Source: Chitinophagales bacterium
GTDB taxonomy: Bacteria > Bacteroidota > Bacteroidia > Chitinophagales > JADIYW01
DNA: 64,000 nt
NCBI GenBank assembly: GCA_017984135.1
Contig: JAGNZZ010000007.1
Span: 1 to 64,000, forward strand
Direction of reading: 5' to 3'
The position numbers were made by a program, and so were the translations under genes. The stretch's first letter is position 1, and each line of letters opens with the position of its first letter. Under the pieces are notes generated by a model. That model ran no database searches and was not told the origin of the DNA. It saw only the letters and a program-made list of their open reading frames with translations. Below are positions 1 to 8,240 of this stretch, in pieces.

Positions 1-797
1 TAAGTGATTTGCATGTGTTGTTTTTGTCTAAATTCATTGCGAAGTAATACAATGCCCATTTCAAAAATATCGATAGTTAAGCTGACTTCTTTGTGATTTT
101 TAATGTATTCCCAAGCTTCTTGCATTTCCTCACTCCAATGAATATCGTCAAATAAAAGAATGGTATCGTTGTGACAAAATGGTATAACGGTATTGAAATA
201 ATCAATAGTGGGCAATTCTCGATGGTTACCATCAATAAAAATTAAATCGAATTTTTGTCGTTTGGTGCAAATTTTTTGTAGTTCATCGTCAAAATTCCCA
301 ACCACTAATTCAATATTTTTCAAGCCTAATTTATCGAAATTCTCTTGTGCAATTTTTGCAATGGACTCACTGCCTTCTACTGTAATTACACGTGTATTTG
401 GATGTGCCGATGCTAAATAAGAAGTGGTAATTCCGAGTGAGGTACCTAATTCTAAAATGGAATTTGCCTTAAAATGTCGAACCATCATAAACATCAAATG
501 TCCATATTTTTCTTTCTTTACGCTTTTACGAGCAATCTTGCTGATTTTTCGTTGGCTGACATGTTTTGTTTTTCTAAATGTTTTTGAGCCAGCACCTAAA
601 TCAATGACATCAATTTCTGTATCATTCTCTTTTAATTCATCTCGAAGTTTTTCAATTTTTTCAAAATCTGCATACAACATTTTTTTTTCAAAAACTTCGG
701 TCACCAATTTATATACAAAAGGTGAGTGGATTTTATACTTGTTAAATGAAGTAATCCAGTAATATAAATATTCTTCTATTTGAAATAAATTAGCCAT
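1..797 (-). CDS. Class I SAM-dependent methyltransferase (partial, 3' end beyond window)
   Basis: The frame opens with ATG at 797 on the minus strand and stays open to base 1, about 265 codons, so the C-terminus lies outside the window. The N-terminus begins MANLFQIEEYLYYW. A glycine-rich SAM-binding stretch (ILELGTSLGITTSYLA) is followed by VEGSE, then FDLIFIDGNH and LLFDDIHWSEEM. This is the layout of an O-methyltransferase-like class I fold (Methyltransf_24 type). The substrate cannot be told from sequence. It is divergent from the P450 at 884. The plus-strand open frames across this stretch are shadows of it. Confidence 0.85.
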   Translation of the reverse strand, partial: MANLFQIEEYLYYWITSFNKYKIHSPFVYKLVTEVFEKKMLYADFEKIEKLRDELKENDTEIDVIDLGAGSKTFRKTKHVSQRKISKIARKSVKKEKYGHLMFMMVRHFKANSILELGTSLGITTSYLASAHPNTRVITVEGSESIAKIAQENFDKLGLKNIELVVGNFDDELQKICTKRQKFDLIFIDGNHRELPTIDYFNTVIPFCHNDTILLFDDIHWSEEMQEAWEYIKNHKEVSLTIDIFEMGIVLLRNEFRQKQHMQIT

Positions 798-883
798 TAG
801 CTCAAAAATACATATTCTCGAACTAAAATTAAACACTGCTTATCCACGAATATGAATAATACGTACTTTTATCTAAATTTTTT

Positions 884-2212
884 ATGAAAGTTTCTAAAAT
901 TCCTTGGTATTTGACCTTGCAGAATATTTTCCATCTGTCTAGTGATATTTTAGGTTTTTTTGAAAAATATTTGAATCGATATAATCAATCTTTTATTTTT
1001 CAATTATCAAAAAATAGAAAGTATATGGTAACGAGTGATGCAGATGTGATAAAACATATTCTCATTACTCATCATAAAAACTACAGAAAAGATTATGCGC
1101 ATAATAAACTTAAATTAGCTTTAGGAAATGGTTTGCTCACGAATGATGGTGATTCTTGGCTTCGACAACGTAGGTTGATGCATCCTGCTTTTTATAAATC
1201 AAGATTGGAAGTTTTTTTTAATTCCATGAACAACCAAACCATTCAACATCTTAATAGTTGGAGTGAAATTGAAAATGTTTTTATTGATGAAGAAATGATG
1301 CAGCTGACTTCTAAAATAGTTGTAGAAACCTTATTGGGAAGTCAGGCTTCCAACGAACTAAGGTCCATTCAACATTATATTTATACGTTACAACAATATT
1401 TAGTCAATTGTATTCGAAATCCAATTTTTGAAAATTGGTCAAATTATAATGGTGAAAAAACGAAATTTAAGCATTCATTAAAAGAATTAGATGCTATTTT
1501 ATATAAAATAATTCAACATAAAAAAACAGAAAAACATTCGAATGACTTAGTGAGTATGTTAATAGAAGCACGCGATGCGGATACGCATGAAGGCATGAGC
1601 GATCAACAATTACGCGATGAATTGATGACTATTTACGTGGCAGGTCATGAAACTTCCGGTTATGCACTTTCTTGGATAATGTATAATTTATGCCAGCATA
1701 AAGAAGCCTACAAAAAAGCAAAGCAAGAAGTTTTATCCGTGATGTCAAATGGGAATTTAACGCTTGAAAATTTTAAGCATTTAATTTATTTAAAAGCCGT
1801 TATTGATGAAACGTTACGATTATATCCAACAGCGTATGTTATAAGTAGAGAAAGTAAAGAAACAGATATAGTGAATGAAATTGAAATTCCTGATAAAACA
1901 ATTCTATTACTTAGTGTATATCATTTACACAGAAATCCTAGATATTGGAAGCATGCAGATGAATTTATTCCGGAACGTTTTTTAGATAAAAAAGATACTT
2001 TATTTAATGCAAATGCCTATTTTCCGTTTGGTGCCGGACCGCGAATGTGTATTGGAATTAATTTTGCTTTGATGGAAATAACCATCGTATTGGCACAACT
2101 TTTATTTCATTTTGATTTTGAATTAGCCACGAATCAAAATATTGACATTGAACCCTTGGTGACATTAAAACCTAAATATGGGATAAAATTAAATATCATC
2201 AAAAATCAGTAG
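884..2212 (+). CDS. Cytochrome P450
   Basis: A 442-residue haem-thiolate monooxygenase. Family motifs are complete and in order: the I-helix oxygen-activation motif AGHETS, the K-helix ExxR within IDETLRLYP, the PERF segment FIPERF, and the haem-binding loop FGAGPRMCIG with Cys389 as the axial ligand. There is no N-terminal membrane anchor, so it should be soluble and need a separate ferredoxin or reductase; none is visible nearby. It is clearly paralogous to the P450 at 12793. The substrate is unknown; fatty acid or terpenoid hydroxylation is only a family-level guess. A near-consensus -7 box (TACTTTTA, 864-871) lies just upstream. Confidence 0.95.
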   Translation: MKVSKIPWYLTLQNIFHLSSDILGFFEKYLNRYNQSFIFQLSKNRKYMVTSDADVIKHILITHHKNYRKDYAHNKLKLALGNGLLTNDGDSWLRQRRLMHPAFYKSRLEVFFNSMNNQTIQHLNSWSEIENVFIDEEMMQLTSKIVVETLLGSQASNELRSIQHYIYTLQQYLVNCIRNPIFENWSNYNGEKTKFKHSLKELDAILYKIIQHKKTEKHSNDLVSMLIEARDADTHEGMSDQQLRDELMTIYVAGHETSGYALSWIMYNLCQHKEAYKKAKQEVLSVMSNGNLTLENFKHLIYLKAVIDETLRLYPTAYVISRESKETDIVNEIEIPDKTILLLSVYHLHRNPRYWKHADEFIPERFLDKKDTLFNANAYFPFGAGPRMCIGINFALMEITIVLAQLLFHFDFELATNQNIDIEPLVTLKPKYGIKLNIIKNQ

Positions 2213-2297
2213 AAATATTTTTTTAGTTTATTGTGTTTGGTCAATAATTACCAAAAAGTACAACTTAAACTTCATATTGAGTAATAAAAAAAAAATG

Positions 2298-2305
2298 TAT
2301 TTTTG
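2298..2305 (+). promoter_or_regulatory. Bacteroidota -7 box driving the cobalamin riboswitch transcript
   Basis: TATTTTTG matches the Bacteroidota sigma-70 -7 consensus TAnnTTTG exactly. An ATTG at 2276-2279, 18 bases upstream, is a possible -33 element. Transcription would start just before the riboswitch aptamer. Confidence 0.55.
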
Positions 2306-2317
2306 TATTGAATTTTG

Positions 2318-2500
2318 GTTTTCGGTTTCAAATCCGAAATTAAAAGGGAAACAAGTGAAAGTCTTGTACAATCCCAGTTGCTGTAAACACACCAAGAATT
2401 TAAATGAGCTTGGTACTGAACGCTACAACCACTGAATTGTTAAATCAATTCGGGAAGGTTTCAGTAAAGTGTAAGTCAGAAGACCTGCCAATTTCAATCA
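2318..2500 (+). promoter_or_regulatory. Cobalamin (AdoCbl-type) riboswitch
   Basis: This 5' leader contains the conserved blocks of the B12 riboswitch in the right order: AAAAGGGAAACAAGTGAAA, then AATCCCAGTTGCTGTAA, then the B12 box GTCAGAAGACCTGCC at 2475-2489. The spacing between blocks suits the peripheral helices. It sits 45 bases before the start codon of a TonB-dependent receptor. Known riboswitches of this class lower expression of uptake genes when cobalamin is plentiful. No T-tract terminator follows the box, so control of translation initiation is more likely than termination. It occupies most of the 321-base gap between genes. Exact edges are approximate. Confidence 0.92.
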
Positions 2501-2533
2501 CTAAAAAGTGTTCTGAGGAAACATTTGTAGTAT

Positions 2534-4489
2534 ATGCAAAAGCGAATTGACTACATATTATTTATTTCAATGCTTGTACTATGTACAGCATTTTCGTATA
2601 GTCAACAAATTGATACTTTTCAACAATTAGATTCGGTGCTAATTATTAGTCAACCACTTGATAGATCAAATTCAAATAATAGCATTTCATCATTTCGTTT
2701 GAATTCTTCAACTATACATTTATTGCAAAATGATTTAGGAAATACACTGCAACATCTGTTTCCAGTACAAATTAATTCGTATGGTTTGGGAAATATATCC
2801 AGCATTTCAGTTAGAGGTGCAAATGATGACCAAACCAATATTTATTGGAACGGATTAAAAATAAATTCATTGACCTTAGGTGGTACAGATATTTCCTTGT
2901 TGCCGGCTTTGTTAGATGGAAATGATAGAATAAGTTTAGATAAAAACAATCATGCGATTGGTGGTGCTTTATCATTGCAAAATAAGGTAGATTGGAATAA
3001 TATAATAAAACTAAAACTTAGAAGTGATGTCAATAGTTTTGATGCCTATTATAATGCATTGACCGTTCAGTTTGGCAACAAAAAGATACAATGGAATTCT
3101 TCTTCCTTTTATAGAAATGCCCAACTTAATTTTTTATATAAAGATGTATATAAATTTGGCAGTCCAATAGATACTATGCGCCATAATCAATTAAAGGCAG
3201 CGGCAACTATTAATAGTTTTTATGTTAAGCTCAAAAAAAATCAGACTTTATCTTTTCATAATTGGTATCAACAAAAGAACAAAGAAGTTCCATCTATTAT
3301 GGGTTCTAATGAAATAAGTGGAAAATTTCAGCGTGACCAATCCGTAAAATCTATATTGAATTATGAAAATAAATTTAATAAAAAACAAATACAAATTTCC
3401 ATAGCACATCTGTATGATTTTTTACATTATTCAGATAAGCGTTTGCCAACAGATACCGTTTTATTTATTAATTCAAAATACAAAACACACCGCGTTTTTA
3501 ATAGCCTAAATTTTATAGACTCTTTAAAACACCAATTGTTACTTGAAGTAGGATTAACATATAATATAGATATTGCCAATGTGAAAGAATATACAAAAAA
3601 AATGATTGAACTTGTGGGAGATGTACATGGAAAATTAAGTTGGCAAAATTCTCATTTTTATACCTCTTTTCAATTGACACAGCCATTTACTTCCTATAAA
3701 TATTTAAGGCCACAGTTTGCTTTAAATGCTACTTATTTTACCAAAAATAAAAGGTATGCCTTATCTTTAATTTATGCAGATAAATATCACTTTGCAGACA
3801 TGAATGATCGATATTGGAATCCAGGAGGAAATCCTACATTACAGCCAGAAACAGCGTGGTCATTGAGTCTTGAGAATAATTTTAAAATTTTTTCATACAA
3901 ATCAATTGCCTTTCATGAGTTATTTGCTGCAATAAATGTGTATTATACAAAAATAAAAAATAATATTATTTGGACTCCAATGAATAGCGTGATATGGTCA
4001 CCAAAAAATATTAAAACAACACAGTTGTATGGATCCGAAATACAAGTAAAATATGCAGTTCAACAAGCTGAAAAGTTCAATTTTTTTATTAATACGATAT
4101 ACAGTTTTAATCGTGCTGAAATAGTAAAAGATATTAATAATTCCGGATTAAAAGGAAATTTTCTGCGATACAAACCACAACATACTTTTAAATCTAATTT
4201 CTATGTAGAACAAAAATATATTGGCTTAGGTGCAGATTATATGTTTGCTTCATTAAAATATACAGATGAAGAAAATTTTGATTTCTTTGCTTTAAAACCA
4301 TATCATTTACTAGATGCGTATATAACTTTTAAAGGTGCAATAAAAAAACATGAACTCCAATTTATGTTTAAAGTAAATAATATTACCAATACATCGTATG
4401 AATCCATTCGGTCGTATGCCCAACCACTACGAAATTATTCAATCACATTTATTTATAATTTTTCAAAATCTCAAAACAATTCACAATGA
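2534..4489 (+). CDS. btuB: TonB-dependent outer-membrane cobalamin receptor (BtuB-like)
   Basis: A 651-residue outer-membrane receptor. It has a signal peptide (first ~24 residues), a plug domain with ISSISVRGANDDQTNIYWNG near residues 85-110, and a long beta-barrel ending in an aromatic strand (YSITFIYNF). It lacks the N-terminal carboxypeptidase-regulatory domain of SusC proteins and is the size of BtuB. The cobalamin riboswitch directly upstream is the main evidence for the substrate; sequence alone gives only the receptor family. Its stop codon overlaps the start of the next gene (ATGA), indicating translational coupling with the lipoprotein. Confidence 0.88.
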   Translation: MQKRIDYILFISMLVLCTAFSYSQQIDTFQQLDSVLIISQPLDRSNSNNSISSFRLNSSTIHLLQNDLGNTLQHLFPVQINSYGLGNISSISVRGANDDQTNIYWNGLKINSLTLGGTDISLLPALLDGNDRISLDKNNHAIGGALSLQNKVDWNNIIKLKLRSDVNSFDAYYNALTVQFGNKKIQWNSSSFYRNAQLNFLYKDVYKFGSPIDTMRHNQLKAAATINSFYVKLKKNQTLSFHNWYQQKNKEVPSIMGSNEISGKFQRDQSVKSILNYENKFNKKQIQISIAHLYDFLHYSDKRLPTDTVLFINSKYKTHRVFNSLNFIDSLKHQLLLEVGLTYNIDIANVKEYTKKMIELVGDVHGKLSWQNSHFYTSFQLTQPFTSYKYLRPQFALNATYFTKNKRYALSLIYADKYHFADMNDRYWNPGGNPTLQPETAWSLSLENNFKIFSYKSIAFHELFAAINVYYTKIKNNIIWTPMNSVIWSPKNIKTTQLYGSEIQVKYAVQQAEKFNFFINTIYSFNRAEIVKDINNSGLKGNFLRYKPQHTFKSNFYVEQKYIGLGADYMFASLKYTDEENFDFFALKPYHLLDAYITFKGAIKKHELQFMFKVNNITNTSYESIRSYAQPLRNYSITFIYNFSKSQNNSQ

Positions 4490-5562
4490 ACAAAAAATTG
4501 CTTTTAATTGCACTTTCAATAAGTGTATTATTTTCATGTCAGAAAGAAGATAATAATTCAGTAGATAATTACATAGAACCAGGCTCTGCATTGGTGGTGA
4601 ATGAAGGCGGATTTACTAAGAATAATGGAAGTATTTCTTTTATTACTTTAAGTAAAACTGTAAAAAACAATATCTTTGAACAATCGAACAATGGGTTAAC
4701 TATTGGTGATGTAGTGCAGTCGTTTACACGTATAGGAAACCTTGGAATTATTTGTGTCAACAATTCTCAAAAGGTTAGTGTAGTTGATGTTCGAACATTT
4801 AAACAAGTAGCGGAAGTTACCAATGGAACAGATTATCCACGCTATGCAGTAGGCATCAATAATGACAAAGCGTACATTTCTAATGGAAGTGGTGCTGGAA
4901 AAATATTGGTATTAAATCTTAAAACATTTAATGTAGATAAAACCATTACAGTAGGAAATGGTCCTGAAGAAATGATCCTGTCAAATGGAAAAGTATTTGT
5001 AGCCAATAGTGGTGGTTTTGGTTCTGCAAATACCATTAGCGTAATTAACACTACAACAGATGCTGTTATAAATACCATTCCAGTAGCAGACAATCCAACA
5101 GAATTTGTACGTGATGCACAAGGTTATTTATGGGTTTTATGCAAAGGAAATGTCTTGTATTTACCGCCAACGTATGCTCCTGTAAGACAATCAGCAGCAA
5201 AATTGATTCGTATTAATCCAGCATTAAATAGTATTGATCGTGAAATTGAAATTATTCCAGCCACTTCAAATTATAGTTCTACAGATAATTTAGCAGTTAG
5301 TGGCGATGGAAGTAATCTTTACGTTTGCGTGGATAATAAAGTATATCAATTTCCTTACTCATCAACTACATTGCCTTCAACTGCATTCACTACTGGATAT
5401 TATTATGGTTTAGAGGTGCATCCATCAACCGGTGATGTTTGGGCTTTAGATGCAGGAAACTACAACGAAGCTGGAAAAGTGATAAGATACAATTCAACTG
5501 CAACCGCATTAGATACATTTACAGTAGGAATCATTCCGAATTCCGTTTATTTTAATTATTAA
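4486..5562 (+). CDS. Surface lipoprotein with YncE-like beta-propeller (BtuG-like)
   Basis: 358 residues. The signal peptide ends in a lipobox with Cys18 (VLFSC). The following QKED resembles the Bacteroidota lipoprotein export signal, so the protein probably faces outward on the outer membrane. The rest consists of repeated propeller blades of YVTN/YncE type (for example AYISNGSGAGKILVLNLKT and VFVANSGGFGSANTISVINT). In Bacteroides, BtuG is a surface beta-propeller lipoprotein that captures B12 for BtuB. Location, coupling to the receptor and the riboswitch all fit that role here. Orthology to BtuG is inferred, not demonstrated. Confidence 0.78.
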   Translation: MNKKLLLIALSISVLFSCQKEDNNSVDNYIEPGSALVVNEGGFTKNNGSISFITLSKTVKNNIFEQSNNGLTIGDVVQSFTRIGNLGIICVNNSQKVSVVDVRTFKQVAEVTNGTDYPRYAVGINNDKAYISNGSGAGKILVLNLKTFNVDKTITVGNGPEEMILSNGKVFVANSGGFGSANTISVINTTTDAVINTIPVADNPTEFVRDAQGYLWVLCKGNVLYLPPTYAPVRQSAAKLIRINPALNSIDREIEIIPATSNYSSTDNLAVSGDGSNLYVCVDNKVYQFPYSSTTLPSTAFTTGYYYGLEVHPSTGDVWALDAGNYNEAGKVIRYNSTATALDTFTVGIIPNSVYFNY

Positions 5563-5586
5563 TCTATAACTATTTAAATCCTAGTG

Positions 5587-5621
5587 AACTTGCATTGTTT
5601 TTACGATGCAAGTTTTTTTTT
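5587..5621 (+). terminator. Rho-independent terminator after the BtuB/BtuG-like operon
   Basis: A perfect 9-bp stem (AACTTGCAT 5587-5595 with ATGCAAGTT 5606-5614) and a 10-base loop, followed by a run of T. It closes the cobalamin operon. It also shows that an upstream ATG-like start for the next gene at 5595 would lie inside the terminator. Confidence 0.9.
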
Positions 5622-5654
5622 ACTAACATCTGTATTTTAAAAAAGGTACACATA

Positions 5655-6962
5655 ATGAAAATATTGCATACTTTTGTTAAAACTGTAAAGTGTGTGAAAA
5701 AACGTTACATTCTTTTAATCTTATTTTTTTTATTCGTACTGTATGTAATATGGTGTAATATTAGTATTATTTACACACGTAAACCACCAGCTTCATCCAT
5801 TTTATTAGTGGATAATATTAAGTATCCAAAAGATTCGTTTTTAACAAATCAAGCTACTATTATTTGGCAAGGATTTTATCACGATTGGACATACAATCAT
5901 CGAGTAAATCGATTAGGAGATTGGGTACAACCTGTTTCAACGAATCAAGAAAATTTTTCATCCGTTTTTAATCATTCAGCAGCTTCTGGTATTGGAGCAG
6001 ATGTTTTGAGTTATAACTCATTTTTTACATTTTTAAACTCAACTAAAATAAAATCAATTTCATCAAATGTTAGTGCAATTGTTCGAGGAAGAGAAGCTAC
6101 CATCACCACCAAAATAATTACGGTTACTGGCATTATTCCCGAAACCATGAAGTCATATAACAATGCGACTATCTTGTTAAATGGATTTGATATTTATTGT
6201 AGAAGCACTTCTGATGGTAAAATTATGGGCACTGGAAAAGCAGATAAACTTTCAGATTTATTTATTGAATTAACACATTTAAAATGGAAAAGAGATACGT
6301 TTGAGTTTGATTTAATTTTAAAGTTAGGCGCTGATTGCGATTCACCAGAATGTTTAAATTTTGTTCCAGGTGATAATGAATGGTTTGACTATAACGTTAC
6401 AGTCGCGTACCAAATTATTGGCTATAATGATGGCGTACGAGTGAGCAATGCAAACATCAAAAATCAATATAAATGGTACAAACCACTTAAATCAAGACCA
6501 AGCATGGATCCCAATGAAATTTATCGAACACGAAAAATGCTGACTAATTTAAAAATAAAAGGCGCAATAGGCTACAATATTGGTATTCCTGGCATTAATA
6601 AAATAGACATTCATTTGCCAAAAGATGAAGGCGGATTTTTACGAAAAAGGTTGGAAACACCGCACATGCTATCTCTAAATATTGCTATTTCAGATTATAT
6701 TTATGAAGCAACAACTGGAATATGTACCTATAATGCAGATTTGTTTTTTAAAAATTGGAAACCTAATATGCCGATACTTTCTTATGGAAATAATGGACGT
6801 GCATATATCAATTTAGGCGTTAAATTACTTCAAATAAATGATGCGAATGCAATGATAGAAGACGAATCAGTGAAAGGTACAATTGATTGGCAAACCACTG
6901 AGTTTGAAGAACGAAATGCCAATGATCCAAATTCCATTAAATCGTTTATGTTTACTAAATAA
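5655..6962 (+). CDS. Unknown membrane-anchored protein
   Basis: Not recognised. The open frame extends back to 5595, but that start lies inside the terminator hairpin; ATG 5655 (MKILHTFVKTVK) is the likelier start, giving about 435 residues. A basic N-terminus is followed by one strong hydrophobic segment (ILLILFFLFVLYVIW). After it comes a long polar region rich in beta-type sequence, with no Cys pattern or catalytic motif I can name. The topology suggests a single-pass protein with a large periplasmic domain. It is separated by only 2 bases from the Nudix gene downstream, so the two are probably co-transcribed. Confidence 0.75.
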   Translation: MKILHTFVKTVKCVKKRYILLILFFLFVLYVIWCNISIIYTRKPPASSILLVDNIKYPKDSFLTNQATIIWQGFYHDWTYNHRVNRLGDWVQPVSTNQENFSSVFNHSAASGIGADVLSYNSFFTFLNSTKIKSISSNVSAIVRGREATITTKIITVTGIIPETMKSYNNATILLNGFDIYCRSTSDGKIMGTGKADKLSDLFIELTHLKWKRDTFEFDLILKLGADCDSPECLNFVPGDNEWFDYNVTVAYQIIGYNDGVRVSNANIKNQYKWYKPLKSRPSMDPNEIYRTRKMLTNLKIKGAIGYNIGIPGINKIDIHLPKDEGGFLRKRLETPHMLSLNIAISDYIYEATTGICTYNADLFFKNWKPNMPILSYGNNGRAYINLGVKLLQINDANAMIEDESVKGTIDWQTTEFEERNANDPNSIKSFMFTK

Positions 6963-6964
6963 AT

Positions 6965-7504
6965 ATGATAAATCAGCAGAAATATTGCAGCAACTGTGGA
7001 AAAGATGTCGTAATAAAATATACCGAAGGACGAGATAGATTTGTTTGCGAATATTGTAATACAATACACTATACTAACCCAAAAATTGTTGCAGGAGCAT
7101 TGTGTGTTTGGGAAGATAAAGTGTTGCTTTGCCGTCGTGCCATTGAGCCTCGTAGAGGTTATTGGAATTTACCAGCCGGATATTTAGAAGATTTCGAGAA
7201 AGTAGAAGACGGCGCTATTCGGGAAACATGGGAAGAAGCCGGCGCTACTATAAAAATTGAAAAAGTATTTACAATTTATAATTTACCACAAGCCAATCAA
7301 GTATATATTCATTTTTTAGCAATGTTAACAGATGGAATTATTCGAAACGGTGATGAAAGTATAGAATCTGCTTTGTTTTTAGAATCTGAAATTCCTTGGG
7401 ACGAAATGGCATTTACTTCTTCCGCTTTTGCATTGCGTAAATATTTTGAAGACAGGAAAAATGGTGTTTTTAATACACACTTAGGCGCATTTCCAGAAAA
7501 ATAA
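6965..7504 (+). CDS. Nudix hydrolase with N-terminal zinc ribbon
   Basis: 179 residues. An N-terminal zinc ribbon (YCSNCGKDV ... VCEYCNTIHY) supplies four cysteines. Next comes a Nudix domain with a complete Nudix box: GYLEDFEKVEDGAIRETWEE, followed by AGA. Nudix enzymes hydrolyse nucleoside diphosphates linked to another group; the zinc ribbon plus Nudix arrangement is seen in NudC-like and ADP-ribose pyrophosphatase-like members. The exact substrate is not clear. Start ATG 6965 lies 2 bases after the preceding stop, so it is probably in one operon with the unknown membrane protein. Confidence 0.88.
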   Translation: MINQQKYCSNCGKDVVIKYTEGRDRFVCEYCNTIHYTNPKIVAGALCVWEDKVLLCRRAIEPRRGYWNLPAGYLEDFEKVEDGAIRETWEEAGATIKIEKVFTIYNLPQANQVYIHFLAMLTDGIIRNGDESIESALFLESEIPWDEMAFTSSAFALRKYFEDRKNGVFNTHLGAFPEK

Positions 7505-7528
7505 TAGTTCCGATTATTCAATTTTAAG

Positions 7529-7536
7529 TATATTTG
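7529..7536 (+). promoter_or_regulatory. -7 promoter box immediately before the DUF6580 gene
   Basis: TATATTTG matches TAnnTTTG. Only 4 bases separate it from ATG 7541, so the transcript would start at or next to the start codon (leaderless). No clear -33 box is seen. Confidence 0.5.
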
Positions 7537-7540
7537 CAGT

Positions 7541-8125
7541 ATGAAAACATCTACTACTAATAATAATCTTTTATTGGCAACCATTTTAATTATTACATCA
7601 CTAATATGGAGAGTACTTTCTAATCAATTTTCATTGTTTAATTTTACTCCAATTATCGCCATGTCATTGTTTGCCGGAGCGCGCATCCAAAACAATAAAA
7701 TGGCATTAGTCATTCCAATAATTACATTATTTATTTCTGATTTGGTCTTGGCATATCTAAATAATTTTAGTATTCTTCACAAAACTATACTGTTCACGTA
7801 TGGTTCATTAATACTGATAATTGCTTTAGGAAAATTATTGAAAAATGAAAAATTGAACGTAGCTAAAACAGCTTCATTTTCATTGCTTTCTTCCGCCATA
7901 TTTTTTATTTTAACCAATTTCGGCGTTTGGCTTTTTGGCAATTTATATACTTTAAATATAGATGGTCTAATCAAATGCTATTTAATGGCAATTCCATTTA
8001 ATAAATTTTCTTGGCTAGGTGATTTGGCTTTTTCCATTTCCTTTTTCATGATATATGAATGGCTAAGTGTTAAAAATTCTATATCTTCTACTGAATTTGC
8101 TTTGGAAAAAAATAAGCTTAAGTAA
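7541..8125 (+). CDS. DUF6580-type integral membrane protein
   Basis: 194 residues with about five or six hydrophobic segments. The N-terminal part (SLIWRVLSNQFSLFNFTPI then AMSLFAGARI) resembles the DUF6580 family common in Bacteroidota. Such proteins look like small permease subunits or substrate-binding membrane components, but no function is established. The C-terminal tail is polar. It stands alone between the Nudix gene and glmM with its own apparent promoter. The family name is from memory of the N-terminal pattern. Confidence 0.75.
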   Translation: MKTSTTNNNLLLATILIITSLIWRVLSNQFSLFNFTPIIAMSLFAGARIQNNKMALVIPIITLFISDLVLAYLNNFSILHKTILFTYGSLILIIALGKLLKNEKLNVAKTASFSLLSSAIFFILTNFGVWLFGNLYTLNIDGLIKCYLMAIPFNKFSWLGDLAFSISFFMIYEWLSVKNSISSTEFALEKNKLK

Positions 8126-8240
8126 GTTATACTTTAGGAAAATTTTTCTTACCTAAATGTTATTTTAACATCTGTTATTATCTTTCACCTCTTGTCTTTA
8201 TGCTAATTTGCATACATTTACCATTCTAACTTTTTGAACA

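Noticed and set aside
208-762. Two plus-strand open frames (70 and 112 codons)
   Set aside because: They lie antisense to the methyltransferase frame, whose translation shows clear SAM-binding motifs; the plus-strand products show none.
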